A program made the position numbers and the translations under genes. This document shows, piece after piece, positions 51,350 through 59,571 of a stretch of 59,571 nt of DNA; within the stretch, counting starts at the first letter, position 1, and the number at the start of each line of letters is the position of its first letter. The stretch comes from Peribacillus muralis (GTDB lineage: Bacteria > Bacillota > Bacilli > Bacillales > DSM-1321). The notes beneath the pieces were generated by a model. It searched no databases. It had not been told where the DNA came from and saw only the letters and a program-made list of their open reading frames with translations. Where the stretch lies: NCBI RefSeq assembly GCF_001439925.1, contig NZ_LMBV01000002.1, positions 77,679 through 137,249 on the forward strand, read 5' to 3'.

Positions 51350-54187
51350 TTATGCTTCAATATGGGTTTGTTGCGAAGCACGTCTCGCCTTGAACCAGAT
51401 GACCGTTAGCGAAAGAGCGATAAATATGAGAAGGAAAGCGCCGAGAACGCTTACACTTGACCAAAATAAATCATGATTATTTAAGGTTATGACTGATTTA
51501 AAGCCATTGATTGAATGCGTAAGCGGGAGAAAATGACTCATTCTTTCCAGGTTTTCAGGCAGCATTTGAACAGGCAAACTTGATCCTGTTGTAGATAGCT
51601 GTAAAACCAGGAATGTAAATGCAATGAATCTGCCTATATTGCCTGCCAGTACGACCAGGAAAAACACGATTGAAAGGAATGTTACGCTGACGAATATCGA
51701 GAATAAAATCAACATGATGCCATTTGTGAATGTTGATTTTAAATAAAAAGAAGCGAATACGGATGCGATTAGCGCCTGTGCCGTGGCGAAAGCAGCCATC
51801 GTTCCTAGCTTATTGGCATACCATCTGAAGGACGAAATTTCTGTAAAGGCCGGCTTTTGTAAGTCGAAAAGACATGCCATCACCAAAACACCAACAAATA
51901 GTGCTAATGAAAGGATATATGGAGCATTAGCATAGCGGTATTTAGGGAATGCATTGATTGCCTTCCCGCTCAATTGGACGGGTGCGGCGAACATATCGAT
52001 ATTTGGTTCATTCGCATGAATGCTACTCAATTTGCCGGCACCGCCTGAAAGTCCAGTAGCAAGCTCTTTGCTGCCATCTTTAATTTTATTTAATCCGCCA
52101 TCCACTTGCTCGACACCATCAGATAAAGGACCCCAGCCTGTTTTAACGGTGTTCGTACCGTCACTTACCTGAATCATCCCTTCATTCAGTTTGTTTGCAC
52201 CGGCTGTTAACTGATTCCAGCCAGCTCTTACGGTTTGGTTACCGGCAGCTACGGCTCCAGTTCCGACTGCAAGCTCACCTGTTCCATCGGCCAGTTTGCC
52301 TGAACCATTAGCTAGGTCATTACTTCCGGACGCTGCCGATTGAATGCCATCGGCAAGTGCGCCCGAGCCATTGGCCAGTGTGCTCGTGCCTTGAGCCAAT
52401 GCTTTATTGCCATCAGCTACCGAACGGGTACCGTCGGCGACTGCGCCTGAGCCAACAGCCAATGTTTCACTTCCTTCAGCTACTGAACGGGTGCCATCGG
52501 CAAGTGCTATTGAGCCATTTGCCACAGCGCCAGAACCATCAGCCAATTTTTTGTTGCCTAGAGCTACACTGCTTGTTCCATCGGCAACCTTTTCGGCACC
52601 ATCGGATAGTAGGTTTGTCCCTTGGACGACACCTTGGGTTCCTCCATATACTTGTTTTTGTCCTTCCAGCAATTCATTCAGTCCCGCCTCTAAATCAGTG
52701 GAGCCCTTTGAAGCGTTTTTCAGTCCCTGAGAAAGTTGCTCCGTTCCATCAGCTAAGGTTGGGGTTTGATCAGCCAAAGCGCCCAAACCTCCCGAGACTC
52801 TTTGACTGCCAGTTACTAACTGCTGATATGCAGGGCTTTCTTTAAGGTCCGGAACTTGTTCTCCAAGTTTTATGATACCAAGCTCTACATCTTTTGCACC
52901 CGGGGCCAGCTGTTTAGCCGCTGCATTTACGGCAGCAGCACCTTCGGCAGCCTTGTTGCTGCCAGCTTCCAGTTGCGTTAAACCGGACTTCAATCCGTTG
53001 CTGCCTGATTCAGCATTCACCAAGCCATCCAATACCTTCTTTGCCCCTCCATTCACCAATGTTGCCCCATTGGCTAAATCTTTCATGCCCGTGTTCAACT
53101 TTTGAGCACCATCGCTCACTTGATTGGCGCCGCCGGATACCACCTTTGCCCCTGCATAAACGGAGCCTGCTCCGTCCTTTAGGTTTTGAGCGCCATCATT
53201 CACTTGATTGACGCCTCCCGATAACTTCCTTGCCCCTGCATATACGGAATGAGCGCCATCATCCACCTGACTGGCCCCGCCACTAAGCTTTTGGGCTCCC
53301 GTATTGGCTTCATTGATGCCACCGTTGAGTCTTTGGGCCCCGGAATTTAATTCGGTCATGCCAACGTTCAATTTTTGGACACTTGCATTTAATTTCCTGG
53401 CGCCGCCGTTTATTTGCTGCATACCGGTATCGACTTGGTTAGCTCCATCCGCTAATTTACCGATATCAGTTTGTTTACCTACCATTGAGTTGTACATTGT
53501 ACCGGTTCCAACCTTTAACTGAGCTGCTCCGCCTGCAAGCTTGTTGATGTCAGGTGCTTTTTGCTGCAGTGATTCGAGGATTTGAGCCGTTCCGTTTTTT
53601 AGTTTCCCGGCGCCGTCATTGATTTGCTGTGAGCCTCCTGCCCCTTCATTGAAACCGTTTTCAATTTCGGCCAATTGAGTGAGAAGGGCTGTCGTATAAC
53701 TGGCCGTTACTTTATCTGATAGATTTTCACGGATGCGCTCGGTGGCGCTTCTGGTGACTTGAGCAGCCATGTAATGCAGACCTTCGTTTTGTATATAGGT
53801 TAATTCAGGTTTAACAGGTTTTTCGTCTAACACCGTCGTTACATTTTGAGAGAAGTTTTCGGGAATTTCGATGACCATATAATAGTCTGTATCGTGCAGA
53901 CCTTTGTTTGCCCTTTTAGCATCGACAAAATCCCAGCCAAGGGTATCGCTTTTCCTTAGCTCCGTTACTAAGTCCTTACCGACATTAATCGGCTTATCTC
54001 CCATCGTACTACCTGCATCCTTATTGACTACGGCAACCGGTAAATTAGACAAATTATCGTACGGACCCCATTTTGCAGTTAGAATGATTGCTGCGTAAAT
54101 GATTGGAATGAATAAGACAGCTAGAATGGCAATGATCCAACCCGTCCTATTAGTGGAGCCGCCAAACTGTAACCCTGAACCTTTCAT
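51350..54187 (-). CDS. YhgE/Pip-type membrane protein with very long Gly-rich heptad repeats
   Basis: A 945-residue protein of the YhgE/phage-infection-protein family. One N-terminal transmembrane helix (about 15-38) is followed by the extracellular YhgE N-terminal part (LPVAVVNKDAG, DYYMVIEIPENFS), a long stretch (about 185-745) of seven-residue repeats such as LADGTRS, VAEGSET, LANGSGA, and a C-terminal ABC-2-like domain with five or six helices (about 775-940). Relatives include the phage receptors Pip and YueB and type VII secretion EsaA. The repeats would form a long helical stalk through the wall. GGGGGTAATG precedes the ATG. It is divergent from secA2. Confidence 0.9.
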   Translation of the reverse strand: MKGSGLQFGGSTNRTGWIIAILAVLFIPIIYAAIILTAKWGPYDNLSNLPVAVVNKDAGSTMGDKPINVGKDLVTELRKSDTLGWDFVDAKRANKGLHDTDYYMVIEIPENFSQNVTTVLDEKPVKPELTYIQNEGLHYMAAQVTRSATERIRENLSDKVTASYTTALLTQLAEIENGFNEGAGGSQQINDGAGKLKNGTAQILESLQQKAPDINKLAGGAAQLKVGTGTMYNSMVGKQTDIGKLADGANQVDTGMQQINGGARKLNASVQKLNVGMTELNSGAQRLNGGINEANTGAQKLSGGASQVDDGAHSVYAGARKLSGGVNQVNDGAQNLKDGAGSVYAGAKVVSGGANQVSDGAQKLNTGMKDLANGATLVNGGAKKVLDGLVNAESGSNGLKSGLTQLEAGSNKAAEGAAAVNAAAKQLAPGAKDVELGIIKLGEQVPDLKESPAYQQLVTGSQRVSGGLGALADQTPTLADGTEQLSQGLKNASKGSTDLEAGLNELLEGQKQVYGGTQGVVQGTNLLSDGAEKVADGTSSVALGNKKLADGSGAVANGSIALADGTRSVAEGSETLAVGSGAVADGTRSVADGNKALAQGTSTLANGSGALADGIQSAASGSNDLANGSGKLADGTGELAVGTGAVAAGNQTVRAGWNQLTAGANKLNEGMIQVSDGTNTVKTGWGPLSDGVEQVDGGLNKIKDGSKELATGLSGGAGKLSSIHANEPNIDMFAAPVQLSGKAINAFPKYRYANAPYILSLALFVGVLVMACLFDLQKPAFTEISSFRWYANKLGTMAAFATAQALIASVFASFYLKSTFTNGIMLILFSIFVSVTFLSIVFFLVVLAGNIGRFIAFTFLVLQLSTTGSSLPVQMLPENLERMSHFLPLTHSINGFKSVITLNNHDLFWSSVSVLGAFLLIFIALSLTVIWFKARRASQQTHIEA

Positions 54188-54664
54188 ACATTACCCCCTA
54201 TATACCTTGATAGTTGTGAAATGGGATGGAAAATGTCCCGCCCTACTTCATAACACAGTATATTCTGACTATTTTTGTTAAATCCTTCTTGGATTTTACA
54301 AATATTTTCAGCGTACACCCTCATTTTTAGTTAAATAGTTTCAAAGAATAATGATTTTGTTGTCTGGAAAACACTTCTTTAGTCGGATGTTAAAATGAAA
54401 ACATAATATGAATGGGTATTCATTCATATTTGTTTAGCAAAAGTAATGAAAAAGTATTATACTACGTTTGATTATTGAATAATGATTTTTGTTTGTATAA
54501 AACGACAGAATTCACAGTTTGGAACCGATATTGGATAAAGCGGCAGGTTGTGAAAAGAAGATTTACTATTGATTACAATATATAGATGATTTTTAATAAA
54601 CAGTAAATATATAACTGATATACTTTCAGTAGAGTTCAATCGAAATAGTAGAAGAGGGGACCTT
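54188..54664. other. divergent control region between Pip-like gene and secA2
   Basis: About 477 nt, AT-rich, no gene. It holds promoters for both directions (not assigned with confidence) and the long palindrome at 54405-54430 described separately. Confidence 0.55.
54405..54430. promoter_or_regulatory. perfect palindrome resembling a TetR/FadR-type operator
   Basis: AATATGAATG-GGTATT-CATTCATATT, perfect 10-bp arms. The core TGAATGGGTATTCATTCA differs by one base from the B. subtilis FadR (YsiA, TetR family) box TGAATGANTANTCATTCA. TetR regulators accompany yhgE-type genes in some Bacillus, but none is encoded in this window. Confidence 0.65.
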
Positions 54665-57022
54665 ATGCGATCGGCTATGAAAAAGTTCTTCAATGAAAGC
54701 TCGAAAGACCTAAAGCGTATATATAAAGCGGTAGATGCTGTGAATCGGCTGGAGAGTGAATATGAAAGCTGCTCAGATCAAGAATTAAGGACAATGAAGG
54801 ATAGATTTACAAACGAATTGAATGCTGGAAAAAAAATAAGGGATATTCAAATCGAGGCTTTTACAGTCGTTCGGGAGGCTTCTAAACGGGTTTTGAGGCT
54901 TAGGCACTATGATGTTCAGCTCATGGGCGGTTTTGTTCTGAACGAAGGAGCCATTGCCCAGATGCATACAGGAGAGGGAAAGACACTTGTCGCTACTTTG
55001 CCTAGCTATTTACATGCATTGCAAGGAAAGGGTGTCCATATCATTACGGCCAATGAATACTTGGCGAGACGTGATAAAGAGCTGATGGGACAAATCCATG
55101 AATTTTTAGGACTGTCTGTTGGTTTGAATATTTCCGGCTTGGATGCCGCTGAAAAACGTGAAGCCTATGCAGCAGATATCACGTATGGAACGGCAACCGA
55201 GTTCGGTTTCGATTATTTGCGTGATCATATGGTTTTGCAAAGAGAAGATAAAGTGCAAAGAGGGCACGATTTTGCCATTATCGACGAGATTGACAGTATT
55301 TTAATTGATGAAGCAAGGACACCATTGATCATTGCGGGTAAGTGTAGTGAAGGGACAGCGCTTCACGAAATTACGGCACAAATCATGAAGTCTCTTATAA
55401 AAAACGTGGATTATGAGGTCTCGATTGAAGCGAGTGCTGCCTCATTTACGGATCATGGTGCGTCCAAAATTGAAAAAGCTTTTGGCATCGAGAATCTGTA
55501 CGACATAGAGCACCGGGAGCTATTACACAATCTATCACAGGCACTAAAAGCCTATGCAATCATGAAACGGGATGTTGATTATATCATCATGGACGATCAG
55601 ATTTCATTGATCGATAAATTCACGGGCAGGGTGATGGAAGGAAGAAGCTTCAGCGATGGTCTTCATCAAGCTATCGAGGCAAAAGAAGGTCTGGAGATTT
55701 CCGCGGTGAATGAAACGCAGGCTTCTATCACCATCCAAAATTATTTCCGATTATATCATTCAATCTCCGGTATGACTGGCAGCGCCATGCCAGCAAAGGC
55801 GGAATTCTGGGAAACCTATCAGCTTCCCGTGATTGAAATTCAAACCAATAAGCATATTATTCGTTCAGATGAGCCGGATTTGATTTATAAGGATGAAATC
55901 AGCAAGATTAAGCAAATCGTTACGGACGTAAAACGAATTCATTATGAAGGAAGACCGATTCTAATCGGGACAACCTCTATCGAGCAATCAGAAAAAATAT
56001 CGGTTCATTTAGAACGGGAGAACATTAAGCATCAGATCCTTCATGCAAAGACGGAAAAGGATGAAGCGGAAATCATCGCCAAGGCCGGGCAAATAAACGA
56101 AGTGATGCTTGCTACGAACATGGCTGGAAGAGGGACCGATATAATACTGGATGAAGCAGTAAAGAAGCTGGGAGGTCTTCATATCATCGGTACGGAGCGG
56201 CACGAAAGCAATCGGGTTGATATGCAGCTAAGGGGACGTGCCGGGCGGCAAGGTGATCCAGGCTCCTCGCAATTCATCATTTCTTTGGAAGATGAGTTGT
56301 TTGATTACTACGATCGAGAAGGAATGGACCGGTACTTAAAGAAAATCAAAACGGATGAAACAGGACTGGTGATCGGTCCTGCACCCGATAAATTCGTGAG
56401 GAAGGTGCAGGAAACGATCGAGCAGCAGCATCAATCAAGCCGTAACCATTTATTCAAGCTGGAACTTGCAATGAATGAGCAAAGCGAAATCATTTTTGCA
56501 ATGAGGGATGAGGTACTTGATTTCGAGACGGAAAAGCTGAATGCGGTTATATTCGAATATATCGAAGCGTACATTCGCAGGCTAGCGGTTAAATTTGATT
56601 CTAAGAATATGGATGAGATTACTACCTTGATTGAAGAGCTTTCCCTTGTTTTTCCGTCGTTGCACTGGCAGACAAGTGATGGGGAGGATTTGGATTTTCA
56701 TCTAGTTGAAGCCAAAGCGATGGATGCTTTAGCCGAAATGAAATCGATGCTGGAAATTTTTCAAGTCGATACGGATTGGGGTAATCAGCTGCGTGCTTTC
56801 ATCCTGCATCATATTGATACAAATTGGATGAACCATTTAGACGAAATGAATGGTGTGAAGGAAGGAATCGGATTAAGCGGATATGGTCAACAGGATCCGT
56901 ATATGTTGTTCGAAAAAGAAGCGCTTAGTCGATTTAATTTTCTGCTGAATAAAATTGAGTCGGATATCAGTATTCATTTCTTCGAATATATGAAGAGCAA
57001 CCAGGAGGGGAGCGATGATTGA
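54665..57022 (+). CDS. secA2: accessory preprotein translocase ATPase SecA2
   Basis: A 785-residue SecA-type motor, slightly shorter than housekeeping SecA. Walker A is GEGKT (103-107), Walker B DEIDSILIDEARTPL (207-221), and the preprotein-binding, second nucleotide-binding (QLRGRAGRQGDPGSSQF) and helical scaffold parts are present. The C-terminal Cys-rich zinc-binding tail of SecA1 is missing, as in SecA2 proteins that export a limited set of substrates. The following gene encodes a SLAP-domain protein, the pairing seen with S-layer export in B. anthracis. GAGGGGACC precedes ATG 54665; ATG 54677 is an alternative. Confidence 0.92.
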   Translation: MRSAMKKFFNESSKDLKRIYKAVDAVNRLESEYESCSDQELRTMKDRFTNELNAGKKIRDIQIEAFTVVREASKRVLRLRHYDVQLMGGFVLNEGAIAQMHTGEGKTLVATLPSYLHALQGKGVHIITANEYLARRDKELMGQIHEFLGLSVGLNISGLDAAEKREAYAADITYGTATEFGFDYLRDHMVLQREDKVQRGHDFAIIDEIDSILIDEARTPLIIAGKCSEGTALHEITAQIMKSLIKNVDYEVSIEASAASFTDHGASKIEKAFGIENLYDIEHRELLHNLSQALKAYAIMKRDVDYIIMDDQISLIDKFTGRVMEGRSFSDGLHQAIEAKEGLEISAVNETQASITIQNYFRLYHSISGMTGSAMPAKAEFWETYQLPVIEIQTNKHIIRSDEPDLIYKDEISKIKQIVTDVKRIHYEGRPILIGTTSIEQSEKISVHLERENIKHQILHAKTEKDEAEIIAKAGQINEVMLATNMAGRGTDIILDEAVKKLGGLHIIGTERHESNRVDMQLRGRAGRQGDPGSSQFIISLEDELFDYYDREGMDRYLKKIKTDETGLVIGPAPDKFVRKVQETIEQQHQSSRNHLFKLELAMNEQSEIIFAMRDEVLDFETEKLNAVIFEYIEAYIRRLAVKFDSKNMDEITTLIEELSLVFPSLHWQTSDGEDLDFHLVEAKAMDALAEMKSMLEIFQVDTDWGNQLRAFILHHIDTNWMNHLDEMNGVKEGIGLSGYGQQDPYMLFEKEALSRFNFLLNKIESDISIHFFEYMKSNQEGSDD

Positions 57023-57492
57023 TGAGTTCATTTTATAAAAGGGTTAATGAGAGGAAAGCAATTTTAGCTTCCACTGAACATAACGTACCCAAGCAGGCTG
57101 ACTCTGTTCAAACCTCCCTGCTCTTTCATGACGAATGGAACATTTCAAAGCAAGAGGAATACGTTTATAGGTTCCACCATCAACAGCTGCCAGCGTTAAA
57201 GCCCAACCAAATTTCGATATCCGGGGTGAAGCTCGTTAAAGAAGAGGATGATGTAATCATCATCGCATTTTTAAGAAATTCATTGGAGAAAGCGATCCGC
57301 TTTGAAATCGTGGATATATGGTTAGTGGATGGGAGCGGAAGAGCATGGGCAAAAAAGGCATTTGATTTATCCGTTCTTGGTGAAGTACCTGCACTTTCAA
57401 GCATACCATGGCGATTCTTATTCGAGGAAGATGATAAGCTGGCAGAAACAATTCCTGATGAAGAATGGCAGATTGTATTTGCATGGAAGTAA
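57022..57492 (+). CDS. SLAP-domain protein, accessory Sec S-layer assembly type
   Basis: A 156-residue cytoplasmic protein. The stretch from about residue 32 to 145 (LLFHDEWNISKQEEYVYRFH, LKPNQISISGVKLV, RFEIVDIWLVDGSGRAWAKK, PALSSIPWRFLFEE) matches the SLAP domain found next to secA2 in Bacillus, the family annotated as accessory Sec system S-layer assembly protein (SlaP in B. anthracis). The start overlaps the secA2 stop (TGATG), with AGGAGGGG upstream; TTG 57019 is possible. It probably helps SecA2 select or guide substrates. No S-layer protein gene lies in the window. Confidence 0.8.
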   Translation: MSSFYKRVNERKAILASTEHNVPKQADSVQTSLLFHDEWNISKQEEYVYRFHHQQLPALKPNQISISGVKLVKEEDDVIIIAFLRNSLEKAIRFEIVDIWLVDGSGRAWAKKAFDLSVLGEVPALSSIPWRFLFEEDDKLAETIPDEEWQIVFAWK

Positions 57493-57551
57493 GGGGAGGA
57501 AAAACACGCCGGGTTTAGCATTGCAAAATTCAAGATATGCAGAAACAGTCG

Positions 57552-57585
57552 TAAAGCTCTCATCTTTTGATGAAGGCTTTTTTTG
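57552..57585 (+). terminator. weak terminator-like hairpin in the SLAP-LtaS gap
   Basis: GCTCTCATC / GATGAAGGC around TTTT, with two mismatches, followed by seven T residues. It may reduce read-through from secA2-slaP into the LtaS-like gene, 110 nt further on. Confidence 0.45.
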
Positions 57586-57695
57586 TGCGTTTCCGTCTGC
57601 AATTTCTCATAAATGGCAACGCTAAGTAATATTTATAAGAATCTTCCGTAACCAGGCTTGGCCCTGGAAATCATGAAGAGGAAAGTGGCAGGCGC

Positions 57696-59462
57696 ATGAA
57701 ATTTAACCTTAGCGAGCGATTGAAGGAGAGGCTATTTGAACTCTTGTCGGTTTTAATCGTGACCATGCTTTTCATTTATACGAATGCTCAGATGGGCAAT
57801 CCTCTCTCAGTCGGGATTGTCACGATTATCGTAGGCATTTCCGGCTTTATTGTTTACTTGAAGGAGTGGGTACCGAACAGGATCGTGAAAGGCTTCGTTT
57901 TTTCCCTGATCCTTGTTTCAATCATGGCCTTTTTCCTTGCCGATATTTGGTTTTATCGTTATTATGCGACACCTATGAATTCTTATTTGTGGATGCAAAA
58001 AAGCAACCTGAATGGGTTGGGTGAAAGTATATTCAGCATGTTCGATATGAAGGATGTCGTCTTCCTCTTGGCAGGCATACCTATTGCCGAGTCTTTTATG
58101 AAGAAAAAATATCCGCTCAAGCACATGGCACTTATACCTGCATTGCTATTCGTGTTGATTGCGGGGCTTAAGCCGGTAAAGAATATCTTCATCGACAAAG
58201 TCGATATAACCCGGCGCTACGAGGCGAATACCTTTCTGCGAAACTGGGGCCCGATTGGACATCATGTATTGGACACGTATGCCTACTTTTCTGATTCGGG
58301 AAAGCATGAGATATCAGCGGATGATAAAAAAGCCGTTGCTGAATACTTCAATAAAAAGACCAAGCCTGTTCATGATTTATCAGGCTCGTTGAAGGGGAAG
58401 AATCTCATTCTTATTCAGGTGGAGTCATTACAGGCATTTCCGCTATTTCAGGAAAGTGCCGGTCAGGAAGTCACACCCTTCATGAATGAACTTGCGAAAG
58501 GCGGACTATATTTCCCTCATGTATATCCGCAAACCGTATTCGGGAATTCGTCTGATGGGGAGCTGATTGCCAATACGGGATTATATCCTTTGAAGCAAGG
58601 TGCGACTTTTTTTCGATTTCCTTATAATGACTTTCCTGGTCTTGCTAAGGAGTTAAAAAAGTCGGATTATGAAAGCTTTGCCTTCCATGGGGATGAGGAG
58701 GACTTTTGGAATCGTCAGCATGCATTTCCTTCATTGGGGTTTTCCGATTATTATTCGATAGAGGATATGAAACAAGATGAAATGATATCGATGGGATTGG
58801 GGGACCGCAGTTTTTTCAATCAGAGCTTTAATATCTTAAAAGATAAAAAAGATCCGTATTATGCCTTTTTTGTGACATTGACCAGTCATGTACCTTTTTC
58901 GCTGCCGAAGGAAAAAATAACATGGAAATCTGAAGCAGGAAAGGAAGGAAGCTACCTGACTAATTATTTTGAAGCTATGCATTATACCGATTCGGCGATC
59001 GGTGGATTCGTCAAGCAGCTGAAGGATGCAGGCAAACTGAAAAACAGCGTGATCGTCATATATGGTGATCATGATGGGCTTTTTTTAAAAGATAAACACG
59101 CGGTTGAAGCGTACTATGGAACTAAGATTAGCGATGACGAGTGGGTGGCCAAGTATATGCCCATCCCGGTCATCATCTATCAGCAGGATATGGAAGGAAA
59201 AACGATTGAAAAGGTAGCGGGGCAGGTCGATATTTTACCGACACTTTATGATTTGTTTGATATTAAGAGCTCTACATACTTTGGTGAAAGCATGCTGAAT
59301 GGTGAAAAGGGAGGTGCCTTGATATTGAAAGGAGATTATGGCTCCCAAATGAAAATAAATGCAGAAGGCAGGGTCGAAGAAATTTCTCCAAAAGACCAAA
59401 AGGAAATTGATCTCAGTGATCAAGTGATCATTACTGATTATTTTAAACAAGCGAGGGATTGA
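57696..59462 (+). CDS. LTA synthase-like phosphoglycerol transferase with Ser nucleophile
   Basis: A 588-residue protein with five N-terminal helices (to about residue 160) and an extracellular sulfatase-like domain, the LtaS layout. Metal-binding parts are IQVES (Glu243), YGDHDG (Asp458, His459) and HGDEEDFWNR (330s). Where LtaS has the nucleophile Thr in GKTSDAE, this protein has GNSSDGE, giving Ser285. LtaS enzymes move glycerol phosphate from phosphatidylglycerol to lipoteichoic acid; this one could be a paralogue with another role, such as priming or modifying an anchor polymer. GAGGAAAGTGGCAGGCGC precedes the ATG. Confidence 0.85.
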   Translation: MKFNLSERLKERLFELLSVLIVTMLFIYTNAQMGNPLSVGIVTIIVGISGFIVYLKEWVPNRIVKGFVFSLILVSIMAFFLADIWFYRYYATPMNSYLWMQKSNLNGLGESIFSMFDMKDVVFLLAGIPIAESFMKKKYPLKHMALIPALLFVLIAGLKPVKNIFIDKVDITRRYEANTFLRNWGPIGHHVLDTYAYFSDSGKHEISADDKKAVAEYFNKKTKPVHDLSGSLKGKNLILIQVESLQAFPLFQESAGQEVTPFMNELAKGGLYFPHVYPQTVFGNSSDGELIANTGLYPLKQGATFFRFPYNDFPGLAKELKKSDYESFAFHGDEEDFWNRQHAFPSLGFSDYYSIEDMKQDEMISMGLGDRSFFNQSFNILKDKKDPYYAFFVTLTSHVPFSLPKEKITWKSEAGKEGSYLTNYFEAMHYTDSAIGGFVKQLKDAGKLKNSVIVIYGDHDGLFLKDKHAVEAYYGTKISDDEWVAKYMPIPVIIYQQDMEGKTIEKVAGQVDILPTLYDLFDIKSSTYFGESMLNGEKGGALILKGDYGSQMKINAEGRVEEISPKDQKEIDLSDQVIITDYFKQARD

Positions 59463-59466
59463 AATA

Positions 59467-59571
59467 AGGTTGTAGACAATCTTTTAGGGGCTGGACTTGC
59501 CTACAGTATTGGATGGTTTGTAAGTAGACCCGTTTCATTGCACTGCAGGCGCTCGCTTTCCGCGGGCGGTC
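59467..59571 (+). repeat. composite repeat (hairpin plus GC-rich module), copy E, cut by window end
   Basis: A TGTAGACAA (59471-59479) / TTGCCTACA (59497-59505) hairpin starts 9 nt after the LtaS-like stop, and CGTTTCATTGCACTGCAGGCG, CTCGCTTTCCGCGGGCGGTC follows to the last base. The order is the same as at 31255 and 43502. The T tract behind the hairpin is weak here. Confidence 0.85.

Noticed and set aside
52357..53105. Several plus-strand open frames rich in Pro, Ser, Ala and His
   Set aside because: They are antisense reflections of the repetitive Pip-like gene on the minus strand.
52000..53650. Short regularly spaced DNA repeats that could suggest a CRISPR array
   Set aside because: The 21-nt period encodes seven-residue protein repeats in frame; there are no unique spacers and the repeats are degenerate.
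1..59571. Search by eye for tRNA, rRNA, CRISPR arrays, prophage or restriction-modification genes
   Set aside because: None were recognised; the only mobile element seen is the deleted IS1182-type copy. A covariance search was not possible here.

Overview
The window reads as chromosome of an endospore-forming, flagellated Gram-positive rod of the Bacillaceae. Support comes from sporulation genes (spoIID, spoIIQ, spoIIID), mbl, competence-type ssbB, Gram-positive lipoprotein signals, strong AGGAGG-type ribosome binding sites and frequent TTG/GTG starts. Gene order from ywzB to ssbB (about 9.1-21.0 kb) closely follows Bacillus subtilis (ywzB-ywmB-murAA-spoIID-ywnJ-spoIIQ-spoIIID-mbl-flhO-flhP-fabZ-ywpF-ssbB). 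The nuo operon in front of it is absent from B. subtilis but known from several other Bacillaceae; a Peribacillus-like host is a guess, not a demonstration.

Layout. (1) 1-9.0 kb: 3' part of a nuo operon (C partial, D, H, I, J, K, L, M, N) with tightly coupled genes and no nuoEFG. (2) 9.1-19.3 kb: conserved core for cell wall, sporulation, shape, flagellar rod/hook and fatty-acid genes, with recognisable SigE, SigF and SigD promoter candidates. (3) 19.5-21.5 kb: Asp/Asn-rich lipoprotein, ywpF, and ssbB plus a small CxxC protein behind a ComK-box-like site. (4) 21.6-27.3 kb: oligopeptide ABC transporter in the order D-F-A-B-C, as in the app operon. (5) 27.5-31.2 kb: large secreted Vpr-like subtilase. 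(6) 32-39.2 kb: MocR regulator divergent from a LysE exporter, then the ywqB-ywqA (SWIM protein and SNF2 helicase) pair. (7) 39.6-43.5 kb: accessory stretch with a PlcR-like RRNPP regulator divergent from an unlisted 42-codon PapR-like peptide gene, small unknown genes, and a CorA-like membrane protein behind a structured leader RNA. (8) 43.6-44.9 kb: internally deleted IS1182-type element sitting inside an interspersed repeat. (9) 45.3-51.3 kb: PBP3, a second SpoIID-domain protein and alkaline phosphatase. (10) 51.3-59.5 kb: a giant YhgE/Pip protein divergent from secA2, a SLAP-domain protein and an LtaS-like enzyme, suggesting an accessory secretion and cell-envelope locus.

The most interesting points are the PlcR/PapR-like cassette, whose pro-peptide ends in a tandem ELPSVF repeat; the hairpin-rich leader with a terminator before the CorA-like gene; a composite repeat family (GTAGACAA hairpin plus GC-rich module) placed just after stop codons; and the secA2/SLAP/LtaS-like locus, where the LtaS-like enzyme has Ser at the usual Thr nucleophile position.
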